DNA of 64,000 nt from Apoderus coryli (GCA_911728435.2 OU452206.1:11686297-11750296), one strand, 5' to 3'. Positions 48,537 through 61,539 are shown, numbered from the stretch's first letter. Translations and numbers: made by a program. Notes: generated by a model not told the origin, from the letters alone.

Positions 48537-50000
48537 GTTTTCATTATTGGATTAATGATTGTGTGGAGTTGCCTTTTAAAGTTTTTGTATGTTTTCTGTT
48601 ATTTAAAACTGACACTCCACTTTGATGATCGATAATTTATTTTGTTTATAAAATATCAGATCGAAATAAATAATTATTATAGTTCCAATTGTCTAATAAA
48701 AAAATGACCTAAGCATACTGCTAAATGATCTTCTATACTAAGTTAATGGATCATAAGTTTTAGTTTGGTCGATGACCAATATCGACCTAGTAGTGATATT
48801 AAGAAGTTCATAGCGAAAAATTAAAGTAGAGCTTTTATACCAACTTATAACAGCTGAAAAACTAATTAACGACATTCGTAAAAAGGATGACACGTTAAAT
48901 TCTGGGGATACCTACTTATGCATATAACAATGTATTGTATAACTTTTATATTCTCAGAAAATATCTAGTGTTCTTAGTAATTTCAAATTCTATTTATAAG
49001 TCTCTAATATATGTATTCCCAAACTAATAATATCAGCGTAGTATATATTTTAAAAAATATTTGTATATTTCTAGATATCTGCCTTATTTCCTGAAAAACA
49101 AAATACCTTTAGACACTTTATGAACAATGAAAAACAAAAATACGTTTTTTTTGTTCCAATGTTTTGATTCAGTTTTGGCAACAGTGTTCCTCCAGTTCAT
49201 TACCCCTGACTCCATGCAATGTTTACATCGTAGAGAAGCACATTGGTAATATAAGGGCCGGCCCGAAGGCGACCAGCCAAGGTTGCTTGCTTCTGGTCAT
49301 TTCTCTCAACTGTTATTTTGTTTTTAGTTTTAGAGGATAGTATTATATTGCGGTGCTTTGTTTCTCTACCTGTGTTCTATAATAATAAACCGAGCATTAA
49401 CTCAACATTATTGCTATTAGAATTTATTACACCTAGAAAATACTGTTTATTATATTGGCACGTGAGAAATTTGGAAATGAGAATTTCTTACGAGGAACAC
49501 ATAAAATTTGCATGCAAATTAAAGGCATCCCATTAATGTTATTCGAATGAATTACTTCTAATTGATATAACGTTCATAGAATCTAGTAACAGTTTATTAG
49601 TAGAAACTCCTCCTTCATATATATGTGAATTTAGAGCATAATAATTATTATCTTTGCCATGCAGTAGGTACCTATATCTTATTACTCTGTTTTGTTCCGG
49701 TTAGGCTCTTATGACATTGTATCAATCAATATGGGTGTTCCTCAAGGCTTCGATATTTTTAGTTCTAACGTTTGTGGTTGTCGTAATTAGAGAAGAATCT
49801 CAAGCATGCAAAGTTTATCGAACAAATATCCGCCTCAAATACTAGACTCAAATAATCGACAAATTCTTTTATATTTTTTTTATAAAATTAATTAAATTTA
49901 AGTAAATTAACACTGTCAATTCCTGAAAAATTGATATTTTGGTTTCAGTTTGGACAAACCCATTCCATTTAATTTTCGCCGATAAATAACTTCATTTCAT

Positions 50001-50095
50001 ACAGGGCGTGCTAAAATTACTATTATTTTCGTTATTCATAATGGGTAAAAAGTTCGTTTTTTTTTTTCAAATGAAACACACTGTGCCCCCAATTG
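50001..50095. repeat. Diverged ACAGGG-family unit
   Basis: It begins ACAGGGCGTGCTAAAATT and ends TCAAATGAAACACACTGTGCCC, a diverged form of the TCAAATGGAACACCCTGTAT end. No coding sequence. Confidence 0.45.
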
Positions 50096-52784
50096 AAAGA
50101 CGAAGAAATATGGTAGATCACTAATGAAACCGCGTTATTTGTGAAAAACTATTATAAAGAATTTAATTTTACGGAACCATGTCAAAATTTTCTTTCTTTT
50201 TAAAGCAACTTCATAAGTAGGTTTTGATACAATCAAAATTTAAGTAGTTTATTTTTGATTGACATAAAATGCAATTAATATTTGGTAAAAAAAAAGTAGT
50301 TAAAGTCAACAGCGAATATGAACTTTTAATGGAATAGTCCCTGTTTTTGCTATATATTGTTCAGCCTAACAATTGATCTAACTTCTACTGATTTTTCAGC
50401 TGAGAAATTAACAGCAACATTTTAGAGACAAATAAAATACTACATAAATGAAAGAAATTGTGCATTAATTGAATCTAAAACCAAATTTATTATATAATGA
50501 TTTCATATGATCAGGATTATTTTTTTTAACATTTCTAGAAAATCTGTATTTATGTCTACAAATTCTCATGAAAATTTTTCTTATCTGTTACACTTATTTA
50601 ATTAATCTTTCAAATCAGAAAATGTATTAGAATTTGAATCTTCAACGTATGGAAAATTATTGGAGCAAGCCATGCAATTTTGTGAGACATGATTGTAAAA
50701 CCACCAAAAATATTATTTTAATAATATCACTAAAATCAAAATAGAATGCTTATCAATTCAAGTATGTACGTTTTTATTTCAATATAACCTCAATAACAAA
50801 TATATTGTTATATTATTTAAACGAACATATTTAGGTAGGGTTTATTGTTTTTCTTTAAAAATACTTTTCCTGGCCACAAATATGTCGTTATCACACGTTT
50901 CTCATGGTTGTTAACAACAACTCTGATTAATAATTATTACCCATAACTACCAGTGACCTTTCTAGAAACTACATACAACCACAAAGATTATAGTTTTTCT
51001 GGTTTTATTCACCTTATGTTCGATATTATATAGGTATGTAATATAAGATTTTCACCATAATAAATAACAATAGCGGAAATGGATAATAGCCATGTTGTTT
51101 TCAAAGATTTTCCTTTTTTCGCACGTCCGCGTTCATACAATTATTGAGGAATTATAAATATCTAGGTATACTATATACCCATAATGGTTTTTAATTTATT
51201 TAATATACCTACCTTGATTCAATATACAGTATGTCGGCTGAGTGAAAATTTCAACACTAAGAACATTCAACAGGGTTTACATAATGAGTTTCCTCTTCTT
51301 TTTTAATTAATATTAATTAATGTGATAAAAATTATCGAAAACTTCTTATATTAAAAAAGAGTTTTATTCAATAATTTGGACTGAAAACCCCTGATTTGTA
51401 CTTTTATTTATTTAATATTCAGTTAAGATTAAAAAAATGCACACATTTATTTATTTATAAGTACAATTTATATGATTCTATTAGTGATTGTATAGGATTC
51501 TTTATTAGCTTGGAGGGTAATCCGAATAAGAAATTACTTTAGAGGCTTTGCAAACATTTCATGATTTATATAAATATTAAAAAAATATTCTTCATTGATT
51601 TACATCTGACATCATTACAAACGCACAACAGATTAAATTTGAAATGTTTGCTTGGAATCAAGTTAAGAATATTTTTACTGTTCAATACCTACAAGAAAAC
51701 GATTGCACATTTTCTTTTTCATATAGGATACATACCTGAATAAGGTATAATTATTTATAAGGCAATTAAATCAAGCCACCCCAGTTTTTGTGGCCCTATC
51801 GTATAAAAAAATAATAATAATAGTAAGTAGTCGAAGTTTTGTAAAATTTCCTTAGCAGCACTTCTGACAACAATAAAAAAAATAGATGTATATTTTAGAG
51901 AAAGATTTTGACAAGAATTACACAAATATTAAACCAATAAAAGTTTAATTAAAGTCTTGTTACATTGTGCTACAAGCTACTCATAAACATTTATATTCTG
52001 ATGTAATCGGAGTGAAATTAAAATCCGCACAGGGTAATAAGAATAGTTATTTTGCTCTCACAGGTAATGCATTATTTGACCGTCTCGTCGCGTCGTGGCG
52101 TGTGTAATATTCTATTTTATTGTGGAGCGGAAATATTTACTAAAAATTAATAAAATGGAAGCAGTTAGATTTTAATTGGAAGACAAATTGACTGGTTTTT
52201 ACCCAGTTCTTATGTATTTAATTTACTGCCGCAATGACTGCATTTTTTCCTTCTTAGAAATACTAAAAAAAAAACATAGGATATTGTTAGTATAAAAAAA
52301 CACACACACGCAACCAAAAATGCCAGGATATACATTTTTAGATTATTCAAATTAAAGCCACCCAATGTAAGTTATTTTTTTAATTATTTATTTTTGTTTG
52401 AAATTTTAGTTAGGTATACATTGCTGGTCCGCAACACAATTTGAGTTCAGCTCGCTTTTATTCGATTTATATGGTTTGTTTATTTACTTTTCTCCGCCTT
52501 ACAACAACTATGAACATAGTATTCTGTAATAATTGAGCTCCAATTACAACATATGCACAGTATTCAAATTACTAATATAAGAAATGAGGCTGGTTAATTA
52601 TTTTAAGAAAGAACCAGGAGCATATAATCTTTGGTTGAAAAGCATGGGAAATTATTTTCTTAGTCACTTCTCATAGCTGAACTACCACAAGCGTGCCCAC
52701 AGGTTATAATACACAATAAAACAAGTTTTACGAATTCTTTTTTAATAAAAAAATCAATAATGCTTTAGATTTAAATGGATTTCA

Positions 52785-52848
52785 CTTTTTCACAATAAGC
52801 CCATGAGGCTGTAGTAACCAGGGACTTGTGTCGCACGGACCCTTTAAA
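52785..52848 (-). repeat. Inverted copy of the repeat at 12380-12438
   Basis: CACAATAAGCCCATGAGGCTG through CGGACCCTTT matches the reverse complement of 12380-12438 with scattered differences. No adjoining retrotransposon sequence is visible here, so the repeat may be independent of the LINE at 12.6 kb. Confidence 0.6.
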
Positions 52849-54098
52849 AAAATCCTTCACACTTCCTATACAGATTTAGACTTACATTAAAAATATTATT
52901 TACGTAGAAACAAACTTCAAACGCGCAGCGGCAAAACATTATCTTTCTTTGGAGATGCGAAATTCTTCAAACCTTTGGTGAACATTTCTTGCAACGTCAC
53001 AAACGCTCTCAGGATACATAATATAGTTAAAGTTAAATGTGCTGATGGCCCAGCGATTTATGTGGGTCTGTTAGGCCATCGATTGGCCGTTCGTTTGCAT
53101 GGAAATAATAATAATAATATTCGTACATCATTTGTTGATTACTGAACATGATATTCCTGATGAGAACGGAGTTACGTCTTTGTATGAGTCTAAGAAGGCA
53201 AGACAAGAATTCATTATTATCATTTACAATCTTCAATAATTCTCTCGACCAAAACTCTCTCCTTTCTTTTTGTAAATTTAAATCGATTTTAAGCTTTTAA
53301 TTTTTTTGATATGCCTAGTTTTTCAGTATTCATTTCCTTTATCGTCTCGGATATCAACTAGATACATAGATTATACGCTATTTTTAGTTGTTTGTACGGC
53401 GCGGCGTTCGAAAACGATTTTAAATTTATAATAATATATTTAAAAAATGTGTTTTTGTTAGTGTTAGTTATTCTGCCAACTATGTGCATTGAAAGAATTT
53501 TTTTTTTAAACACAACCAACTAAAAACTAATATGGTTCATAATTAAAAGCATACCTAATGGTGTTTTTTTTCTGTAAGTCATTGGCCTGATTTTGGCCTA
53601 AAAGTTAAAACATGTATGGTTGTTTGATTGATAACTCAGAGATTTATTAAATTTATTACTTAACTAGTGAAAATAATGTTTCCATTTTTCTGTTATCCCA
53701 AATTTTGAACTGAAATCAATTTGCCGAATGACAAACACTATTTCTTCATTTAAGAAAATATTACTCTGTATAATAATTATGCATTTTTGTGAAAGTTGAT
53801 CCTAAACCTAAAAAAGTAGGTACCTACTATCGAACAGCCTAATCCTATATAAACTACCTATTAAATTGTTAAGGAAACACAAAATCATCGCCTGCCTTTG
53901 CGTATCAGGCAACGCGTCATATCTTCATTAAATTAAACCAAACAAGACTTCTACGATTATACCTACCATGTACAAACAATATACCTATGTAGTTGCCGAA
54001 ACTTTAAATTAAAACCATTTCATCTGGCTCGCTACCAGTCTTACATATATTTACTATATATATACATACCCAACACCTTCTTATATTTCTACTATATA

Positions 54099-55348
54099 CG
54101 AGGGTTGCCTTTTATATTTCGGGACTAGAGAACAAAAACAATTAATAATCATCGAAAATCACTTTATTGTTTTTCAAAATATTCCCCATGAAGATCTATA
54201 CGTTTGAACCAATTGTCGAAGCACTTTTGCATTCTGAAAGCAGCAACCGCTTCTTCAGGGGTCGAAAAACGTTGACCTCTCAGTTTGTTTTTTACGTACA
54301 GGAATAAAAAGAAGTCATTCGGTGCCAAGTCAGGACTATACGGCGGATGACTCATCAAATCGATGTTTTGGGTGCTCAAAAATGCAGTTGTTTGAGCCAA
54401 TGTCTGAGAGCTCGCATTTTCGTGGTGAAGAGTGATCCGTCTTCGGCGGTTGGTTTTCCTGATTTCTTGGAAGACAACTTGCAAACAAATGGTTGTGTAC
54501 CAGTCAAAATTGACTGTTCTGCGTTGTTCTACCGGTACGGTTGCGACATGTCCAGTTTTTCTGAAAAAACAGGCGACCATTTGCTTGGAGGTGCTTCGTG
54601 CGCGAACAACTTTTATTGGATTTGGCTCATCTTGAAACAGCCATACAGTCGACTGCTGTTTACTTTCGGGCTCATACGCGTAAAGCCACGATTCATCACC
54701 TGTCACGATGTCATAGCGTGTTTTGAAGCACCCCGATCGTATTTTTTGAGCATTTCTTTCGACCAATCGACACGAGCCTTTTTTTGAGCGATTGACAAAT
54801 TGTGGGGGAGCCAACGCGAACAAATTTTTTTGACAGTCAAATGTTTATGCAATATTGAATGTATGCTGGTCCCACTAATGCCTAAGGTTGTCTCAATCTC
54901 TTGATAGGTCACATGACCATCTTGCAATATCAGTTCGCGTACAGCATCAATGGTTTTCGGAACAACAACTGATTTTGGACGACCTTCACGAAATTCGTCT
55001 TGGAGTGAACTACGACCACGATTGAATTCACCATACCATCGATAAACACTGGTCCTTGATGGAGCTTCATCGCCAAAAATTGAATTAAGTTCATCCATGC
55101 ACTGTTGCTGAGTTAATCCACGTTGAAAGTTGTAACAAATAATCGCACGAAAATGTTCACGATTTAATTCTATTTTTGGGCCGAGATGAATCTTTTAAGT
55201 TACTGTAACAACACAAATAGCGCTGATATGTCAAAACGTTCTGAGTAGTAGTATAACCTCAAAAATGTCCAACTTTACGATAGAGCTGTCAGTTGCCAAA
55301 TTGCAACACCAGGGTTGCCAAATCCGGAAATATAAAAGGCAACCCTCG
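54099..55348 (-). mobile_element. Mariner element, near complete, 1250 bp
   Basis: The ends are CGAGGGTTGCCTTTTATA at 54099 and its reverse complement ending at 55348. The match extends to about 26 bases with one or two differences. A TA dinucleotide flanks each side (54097-54098, 55349-55350), the mariner target duplication. The length is usual for the family (about 1.25-1.3 kb). The single transposase gene runs on the minus strand and is broken. The intact ends suggest that it could still be recognised in trans by a related transposase; that is inference. Confidence 0.93.
54164..55192 (-). pseudogene. Mariner transposase, frameshifted, catalytic Asp changed
   Basis: The reading frame is open from about 55192 (LGPKIELNREHFRAII) but lacks an ATG near its start; the first ATG in frame is at 55098 (MDELNSIFGDEAPSR). 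The N-terminal paired-like helix-turn-helix region runs to SIAQKKARVDWSKEML. A single-base loss around 54710-54715 shifts the frame, and the catalytic half resumes with YDIVTGDESWLYAYEPES. The DD34D signature is present in spacing: GDESW, LHHENASS and SPDLAPNDFF, with 34 residues between the last two. The second Asp is Glu here. The C-terminus FKRIDLHGEYFEKQ looks shortened in two places compared with what I recall of the family. With no start codon, a frameshift and an altered triad, it is not active. Confidence 0.9.
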
Positions 55349-56597
55349 TATAATACAAAGTAGTTACTTAAAAGAAGAATCAAGACAGTAAAAAATAATA
55401 ATAACGTTGAGTCACAGCGCAACATTTTAGAAGCACGCAGGTTCCTATCGGGCATAGTACAATGAACCTAGTGATTTCCAGCAGGTAGGAAGAAAGATTA
55501 CCGACAGACTAAAATGGTAAAGATGTTCAACAGGACCGGAACTTTTTTCTATTATCGCCTTAATTTATGTCAATAACATAAATTAAAGGTGAAAGAGGAT
55601 ACTCAGTGTCTTTTATAACGACATAAAGAGACTACAAATAGGATTTTTACTTATATTCCTTCTTAGGAAAACATCTCAGACTTTTCTGGCCCTGAAACTA
55701 GTGAAAAATTAAATATAGTTTTTCTATTTTGCTATTCTATATCTGTTTATACTTGGATCTTGTCGAGAGACATTTTAGTGCGATTAAACTCCTCTGAGTT
55801 AGCTGATTTCTCGGCTACATTTGGTTGTGACATTTTGTAGCAGTATAAATATATAAAAATATCTCAACCTGTCAAGCATTATGTTTTTGAAAGAATTGCT
55901 TCATTTTAATAGGGTATAAATAAGTAATTATATTTTAAACTATATTTCAATAATAGTCAGGTTAACAGTTAAACCAACTAATTAGTTTTATTTCTCACTT
56001 TATTTATTGGTAACAATATAAACGGTTTCTTGTTCTTAATGCCAGCCCTGGCTACTGACAAAAAATTGGTGTCAGGGCCCCCTTTGGTGACTCCGTGTTT
56101 TGTGTTAGTTATAGAGAGGGATGCAGTCTAAATAAATAGAAGGAATTATATACAAAGAGAGGAAGAAAAAACACAGGCAGAAGGAAAATGGTTTAGTGTG
56201 ATAGTGCTATGTTTTTCTGTTTCATTTTATTGTTCAGTAAAAATTATGTGACAGGCTGACGTTTGTCCAGCAATAAAAATGATACTTTATGAGACACAGT
56301 GTTTAATGCAACCATTGTTGCTTTTCCTAGAGGAAGAAGGGGGATTATGGGTTAATTCCTTTTATATAGCTATTTACTAATAGGTTTTTGCATTTATTTG
56401 GTTTACATTTTCTAGCGGTACAATTATTATCTAATAGGAATACATTATTATATGATTCCTTTTACAGTCAAGCTGATATCTAGAAACAATAAGGTTCGAT
56501 TTATAAACTTAAGGGTCATGGTTCAACTTTAATTGATTCTATATAATATATCGAGTTCGGATGTTAACTCGATGCCGTGGTATATAGAACATTTTTT

Positions 56598-56630
56598 CTG
56601 ACATATTGCTTTACATTTTCAATATGTCAG
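56598..56630. repeat. Perfect 11-bp hairpin
   Basis: CTGACATATTG (56598-56608) and CAATATGTCAG (56620-56630) are exact reverse complements around an 11-base loop. It is too short for a microRNA precursor and no element boundary is evident. Confidence 0.5.
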
Positions 56631-57191
56631 CCATATTATAGATGACACCCCGTACTCCAACAAAACAGATTTAAAAACTTTATTTTCAACAATAATAATG
56701 ATCAATCAAAGATCTTCAGAATAACAACGGTTATATGGCTAAGCTGCTGAAAAACCTACGGACGTTTTGTCAATAAATACCGTAATACGTCGAAAAATGG
56801 CGGACAGAGGTCCGATAAGATCATATATTTATCATGTATAGTCTTTCTAATCTGAATTTAAAATGATATAAAAAAACACAACTCGATATCCCTTTGTAAT
56901 GTCAATACCGACCTCAGCCGTCCATAGGCGCACCCTTTTAACTTTTCATAACAATACATACCCTACAATATTTTGAAAATCCTTGATCTATTAACAATTA
57001 ATGTTAAATGTATAACTGTGTTGCCATTTTAAAAATATTTTTAAAAACAAATATATACTTTTACACTTGTCACAAAATAATTCCTCCTCAAAACGAAAAC
57101 AAACGTGTTCCGCTCGTGGTATACTGCCTTATAAAAAAAAACTGTCTGTATATATAACTATATTGCAACCTAATACCGGCGGTGTCTGATA

Positions 57192-57507
57192 CAGTGACTG
57201 CGAAAAGTTTCATCCACTTGAGGTATTATTAAAAATTATTATGTAATTTGATAGGTCTTTCATTTTATTAATCTAAGAAAAACTATTGAAGAAATCATGG
57301 TTACAATATTCTGCCACCGTGTTTTACTGTCGGACACAAATTTTCTTGTTTAAATTCCACATTAAGTCTTCGCCATACCTTAATATGATGTCCATCCGAT
57401 TATATTTAGATTAATCTGAGAAAATAACACGTTGCCAAATATTATTTTCATTCATATTATATTTATTTACAAACTCTAATCATTAACCCAACTTTTTCCA
57501 GTCACTG
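57192..57507 (-). mobile_element. Tc1 deletion derivative, 316 bp, with transposase remnant
   Basis: The ends are CAGTGACTGCGAAAAGTT (57192) and the reverse complement of CAGTGACTGGAAAAAGTT (ending at 57507), two differences in 18. TA lies outside both (57190-57191, 57508-57509). Inside, on the minus strand, the translation reads LEFVNKYNMNENNIWQRVIF, then SD, a stop where Tc1 transposases have Glu (FSDES), then SKYN, and further EFKQENLCPTVKHGG. This is the first-Asp region of a Tc1 transposase through the HGG block. The DNA-binding N-terminus and the catalytic C-terminus are gone. So it is an internally deleted, MITE-like derivative that shows its parent directly. Confidence 0.82.
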
Positions 57508-59710
57508 TAGTTATTTTTCTTACTGTCGGTATCCTTTGGCAGGCATGATTTATTATAGGTCTTATATACGAGGGAGAAATTTATCAAAAAAACGCTGTAT
57601 TCGATGCCCATTTCTAATGGGAACGGATAGCCCCGGTTATTTACCTAGTCAATTTCTGGAGTATAATTGAATATTTTATATCTAAAGGTGATATATTGAT
57701 TTATTAATTTTTGCCAAGTTCCAATATTTTTTTCAGGTGTGGTAACTAATAAATAGAAATTTACCAAAATCTCAAATTTAACATAACTTTACCATCTTTT
57801 GTTCTATTGCTTAAGCTCTGTTAAATTAAAATTACTTGATGACACCTTAGTATGAATTTTATAGCGCTCAAACGTAAATCTAGAAACAAAAACTCAACAT
57901 TAAACAAATTCTAAAAACACATCTTTTACCAAAATATATTTTACTGGCGCCATCATTTGAAAAAGTAGATCAAAACATAAAAGAGACCAAACGGAAACAT
58001 ACAATTTTATAAAAAATAAAACATGCAGGACTTGTGTAATAATATAATATTTTGACCGAGGAGAAAAACGTATTTTTAGTTTAATACGTTGTCATGTTTT
58101 TAAAAATTGATATTTATGATCATCTACCTGTGCTCAGGGAATCTAATTGAGTAATACATTTAATTTATGTTTTAATAAATTTTGTAAATGTAGGACTTAG
58201 TATTACGAAACATTTCTTTTTATGAAGAACATCGAACTGTGTACATTTTCGTCACACTATGGCATCTCTGAAACAAAGAAATACCTCGGTTGCGCTCTCG
58301 CAAACTTCAAAGTGATAACTATAAACTCCAATATATATGTCTCCGAGCAGTGTTGCCGCAGGTAGTTACACCAAACTTCAGCTTTATTTGATTTTACTTC
58401 GCAGTAACAAAGAGCCATGCAAACTTTTAATAATGTAATTTTGTTTAGTACGAAATCTACTCTTACATTTCTACTAATTAGTTTTTGAAGAATTAAGAAT
58501 TTAGCAATTATTAACTGTTTACCTTTTTGTCACACATGTTACTTTTGTCACTAATGTGCAATAAGATGAAATTATAAATATATATATTTTATATATATCT
58601 TAGGTAAATGGCGTAGAAGTCATTTTGTGACATATCGGACAAAATCACTGTCACTGATGAAAGAAAGTACCAAAACAGATGTGGGACAACTATAGTATTT
58701 AGCAGACATCTTACCTATAATTATGGTTTATCTAATATGTGATTGTTACAGGATGCAGTAGTTGGTTTATAGCGTTAATAAAAATTTGTATGTACTTACA
58801 TTAAATTTGGCAACAATGCCTGTGCAACTCCCGGAGTTGTGCATTACATTGAAGTGGTATAATAATAATAATGACGTTCCAAACATGGCAGCGCCGCGAT
58901 CGATATGTTTATAGACATTGCCACGTGTTTAAACTGTACCATGCAATTTATATTGTACAGGCTGTCAACATATCGACACAAAAAAATAATGGTTATTGTG
59001 AATATTTTTTCTTATTCTGTTAATAAACCGCTTTCAAATAAGAGTCCTTTATTTTTGTAATAAAATTAAATGTAGGTATTATTTCCAGAAATGTTTTATA
59101 GGTAAGATTGCTTCGATTTGTAGCGAATTAAATATTACATCGCTGCCACAGTAATGAGCAACAACTATATAAAGAAGGTTGTTAAAGCATTTCAGCCCGG
59201 AACTAATTATTAAATTAAGTTTGTAGCCCATTTGTTAAGTGAAATTGATATAAAGTAATTATAAAATTAATGTGGTTCCGACTTTAATGATAATGAATGT
59301 ACCATACAGTTATTAAAAAAAAAGAAGCTTTTTAAATAATATGGTTGATGATTATTTGTAAGATTTCACGCAAATAATTTTGAGGAACTTTACTTTTTTG
59401 ATGTCATTTTGCCATAAAGTATATATTAAAGGCAATAAAACCTAATTAGGTTTTAGCTTTCTTGTTTTGTTTGTTATTCTTAAGCTTAAACAATTTCTTA
59501 TAATTATATAACTTAATCTGGTCTTATTTTTCTTTTAGTTTAATTATATTTGAACGTAAAATATATAAATAAAATGTTTATAATTAGAAAAAATATTTGA
59601 ACAGAAACATAAAAGGAAAAACAAAAGTTAACTGCTTTTATAAAAAAAATTATTGCATTGTGCAAAAACACGTGACAAGCTCTAGTGTGTTTGAATCAAG
59701 TTCATATTAT

Positions 59711-59843
59711 ACAGGGGGTTTCATTAAGAACTATAGCTCGGTAAGGGAGAATATTTTATTTAAGTTTTTTGTGTCAAATCTTCATATTTTGTGCTAAGGT
59801 ATCTCCAATTACCATATGGACAATTTTTAATGAAACACCCTGT
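59711..59843. mobile_element. 133-bp MITE with ACAGGG(G/T)GTTTCATTAA ends
   Basis: It opens ACAGGGGGTTTCATTAA and closes TTAATGAAACACCCTGT, reverse complements over 17 bases with one mismatch. TAT lies before and ATA after the element. No coding capacity. It is the cleanest short member of the ACAGGGTG family in the window. Confidence 0.75.
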
Positions 59844-60579
59844 ATATTTTCAAACTGTGATTATAAAAATGTATAGAAGTTTTCGAAATAGATTTGGTGC
59901 ATTTTGGATAGATATCATTGAACCTCGTTGAATATTCCGATTTTCATCTCGTAATTAATAATTTAGTTTCAAGTTGTGATTAATATTAGATTCTGAACAT
60001 TTTCAAAACTTTTATCTGTCAAATATCTAATCTCATTAATTTTTGCAAACTTTTTAAATTACCATATTCGCTAGGTAGTTTTAATATTCTGTTTTAATTC
60101 TTCAAGCTATAACGTCGCAAACTATATTACATTTTGTAACATTCTACTTGTATATTGGATAGACAGAAAATGGTGTGCCTTGCGTAAAATGTTAAGCTGT
60201 ATAAGGACGAGAGTTGCACAGCACACAATATTATCCTTTGTCCTTGGCCGATGGCTTCAGAAATGCATGCCGGAATGTCCTAAATTTCGAGTTGATAGTC
60301 CTTTGTGTGACTTGAAATATATGATATGTTCCGTTCTACAATAGCTAACCTTGGTTTTGAAATAGATTTTGTCATAATCGGATCAATAGCAACTTTTCTT
60401 TGTTTGTAGAATATGTTTTCCATTTAGAACATAAAAACTATCTGTTTCGATAAATTACGTTTTTCATTCCACGAAAGAGGAGATAAGGATAGAAGATAAA
60501 AATACAATATTATTTTTCTTTTTCAATAAAAATTTTCACCTGCAAACCGAATACATTTCTCAGATCTATCAATTAATTT

Positions 60580-60800
60580 GTTTATTTACACCATAAAAAT
60601 ATTTGAATATTTCGTCGAAACTGGTGCGGAGTTCTTCTTTCATTATTAGGAACAAATAATTATTGCACCAGGCCAGGGCTGGCCTACTTAATGATGAACC
60701 CAAGTTTCGTCTACAGTCTCAATCGGGACCGGCACATTATCCTTATCTTCAATACAGAGCCTCAATTAAATCGAGCCATGAGAACGACCTTTTGACAAAT
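60580..60800 (-). pseudogene. Mariner transposase fragment (VDETW block)
   Basis: On the minus strand, near 60718-60690, the translation reads ETVDETWVHH followed by a stop. VDETWVHH is the block around the first catalytic aspartate of mariner transposases. Farther on, KKNSAPVSTKYSNIF occupies the place of the A-KK---V-S--K segment. The remaining sequence is unreadable. A short, old fragment with no visible ends; it is distinct from the elements at 33 and 54 kb, whose blocks read GDETW and GDESW. Confidence 0.5.
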
Positions 60801-61039
60801 TCGTTTCACTCTTAATATTTATTTAGTCATTAGAGTACCATAGTCATACCCAAAATTTAAATATCAATCAATTGTCTTGCACATGACTTAGTTCTGTAAA
60901 TTTCGAAAATTGTTTGTTGTAGGTAGGTCTTTATCTTAATATTCTTAATGAAGTCGATTATTTCGCTGGGTGAGCTTTCATTTAGACTAGCTGGGAGAAG
61001 GGATAGTTCACCTAATATTGCGTTCTACTAGTCTACTAT

Positions 61040-61140
61040 CATGCAGCATTCTCCTCGGTCTCAAAGATGTCATGTTTGTCAGAATTTGGTATTCTGCACT
61101 ACTAGACTATGGTATGAGTTTCCGATATAAAGAAACCTTC
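61040..61140 (+). pseudogene. Possible non-LTR RT C-terminal scrap
   Basis: In one frame SFVRIWYSALLDYGMSFRYK resembles the YFSLFESHLRYALPFWG block of the LINE at 12.6 kb. Only about 20 residues are readable, so the call is weak. Confidence 0.3.
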
Positions 61141-61539
61141 TACAAAATTCCAATTCAAACCTACTTATTATTGCTCAATATCACTTATTAGATGAATGGA
61201 ATACAAATAAATAAATCGATAAATGCAAATAATCATTTTGATGCAGGCGCAGGCGAGGGAAGATGAAAATGAAAGTTTCATATTATTATTGTATGTTATT
61301 ATACAATATGCTTCAAGATGGCCATGAAGCCACATGTATATAATTACAATATTATCAATACAACATAATTACATGAAGGTTAAATAAGTAATTTAACGTT
61401 GATTTATGATGCAATAAAAATTATTTTACACTTTGTTGTGTTTGTATTTTTTCCTATTAATAATTGTAAACAAAATATTTATTTGCAGTAATAATGAATT
61501 TGGATTTTTGATTTTTTTAAAAGATTATTTGTAATTTAT

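Larger units (their letters stand above)
48190..48600. mobile_element. Inverted pair of Penelope-like terminal units
   Basis: The left unit (about 48195-48365, reading on the minus strand) and the right unit (about 48460-48590, plus strand) share TGTAGGACTGATGATGGCTT, AAACTAGT-TC, TTTTCATTATT, GTGTG-AGTT and TTTTTGT. A GTCCATAAGGCAAAA block near 48344 faces TTTTGCCTTATGGAC near 48457. Each carries a hammerhead-like core, intact on the right and decayed on the left. Penelope-like elements have terminal repeats in direct or inverted arrangement that are known to contain hammerheads, so this is best explained as terminal pieces of such an element. No reverse transcriptase or GIY-YIG frame remains. 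Confidence 0.6.

Noticed and set aside
53150..53185. CTGATGAGAACGGAG as a hammerhead
   Set aside because: No GAAA block at suitable distance and no stem II.
54347..54787. Plus-strand frames of 146 and 67 codons inside the mariner
   Set aside because: They are antisense to the transposase, which is clearly coded on the minus strand with DD34D motifs.
57501..57600. Second mariner end at TATACGAGGG near 57570
   Set aside because: The following bases (AGAAATTTATC) do not match the 54-kb mariner terminal repeat and there is no partner end.
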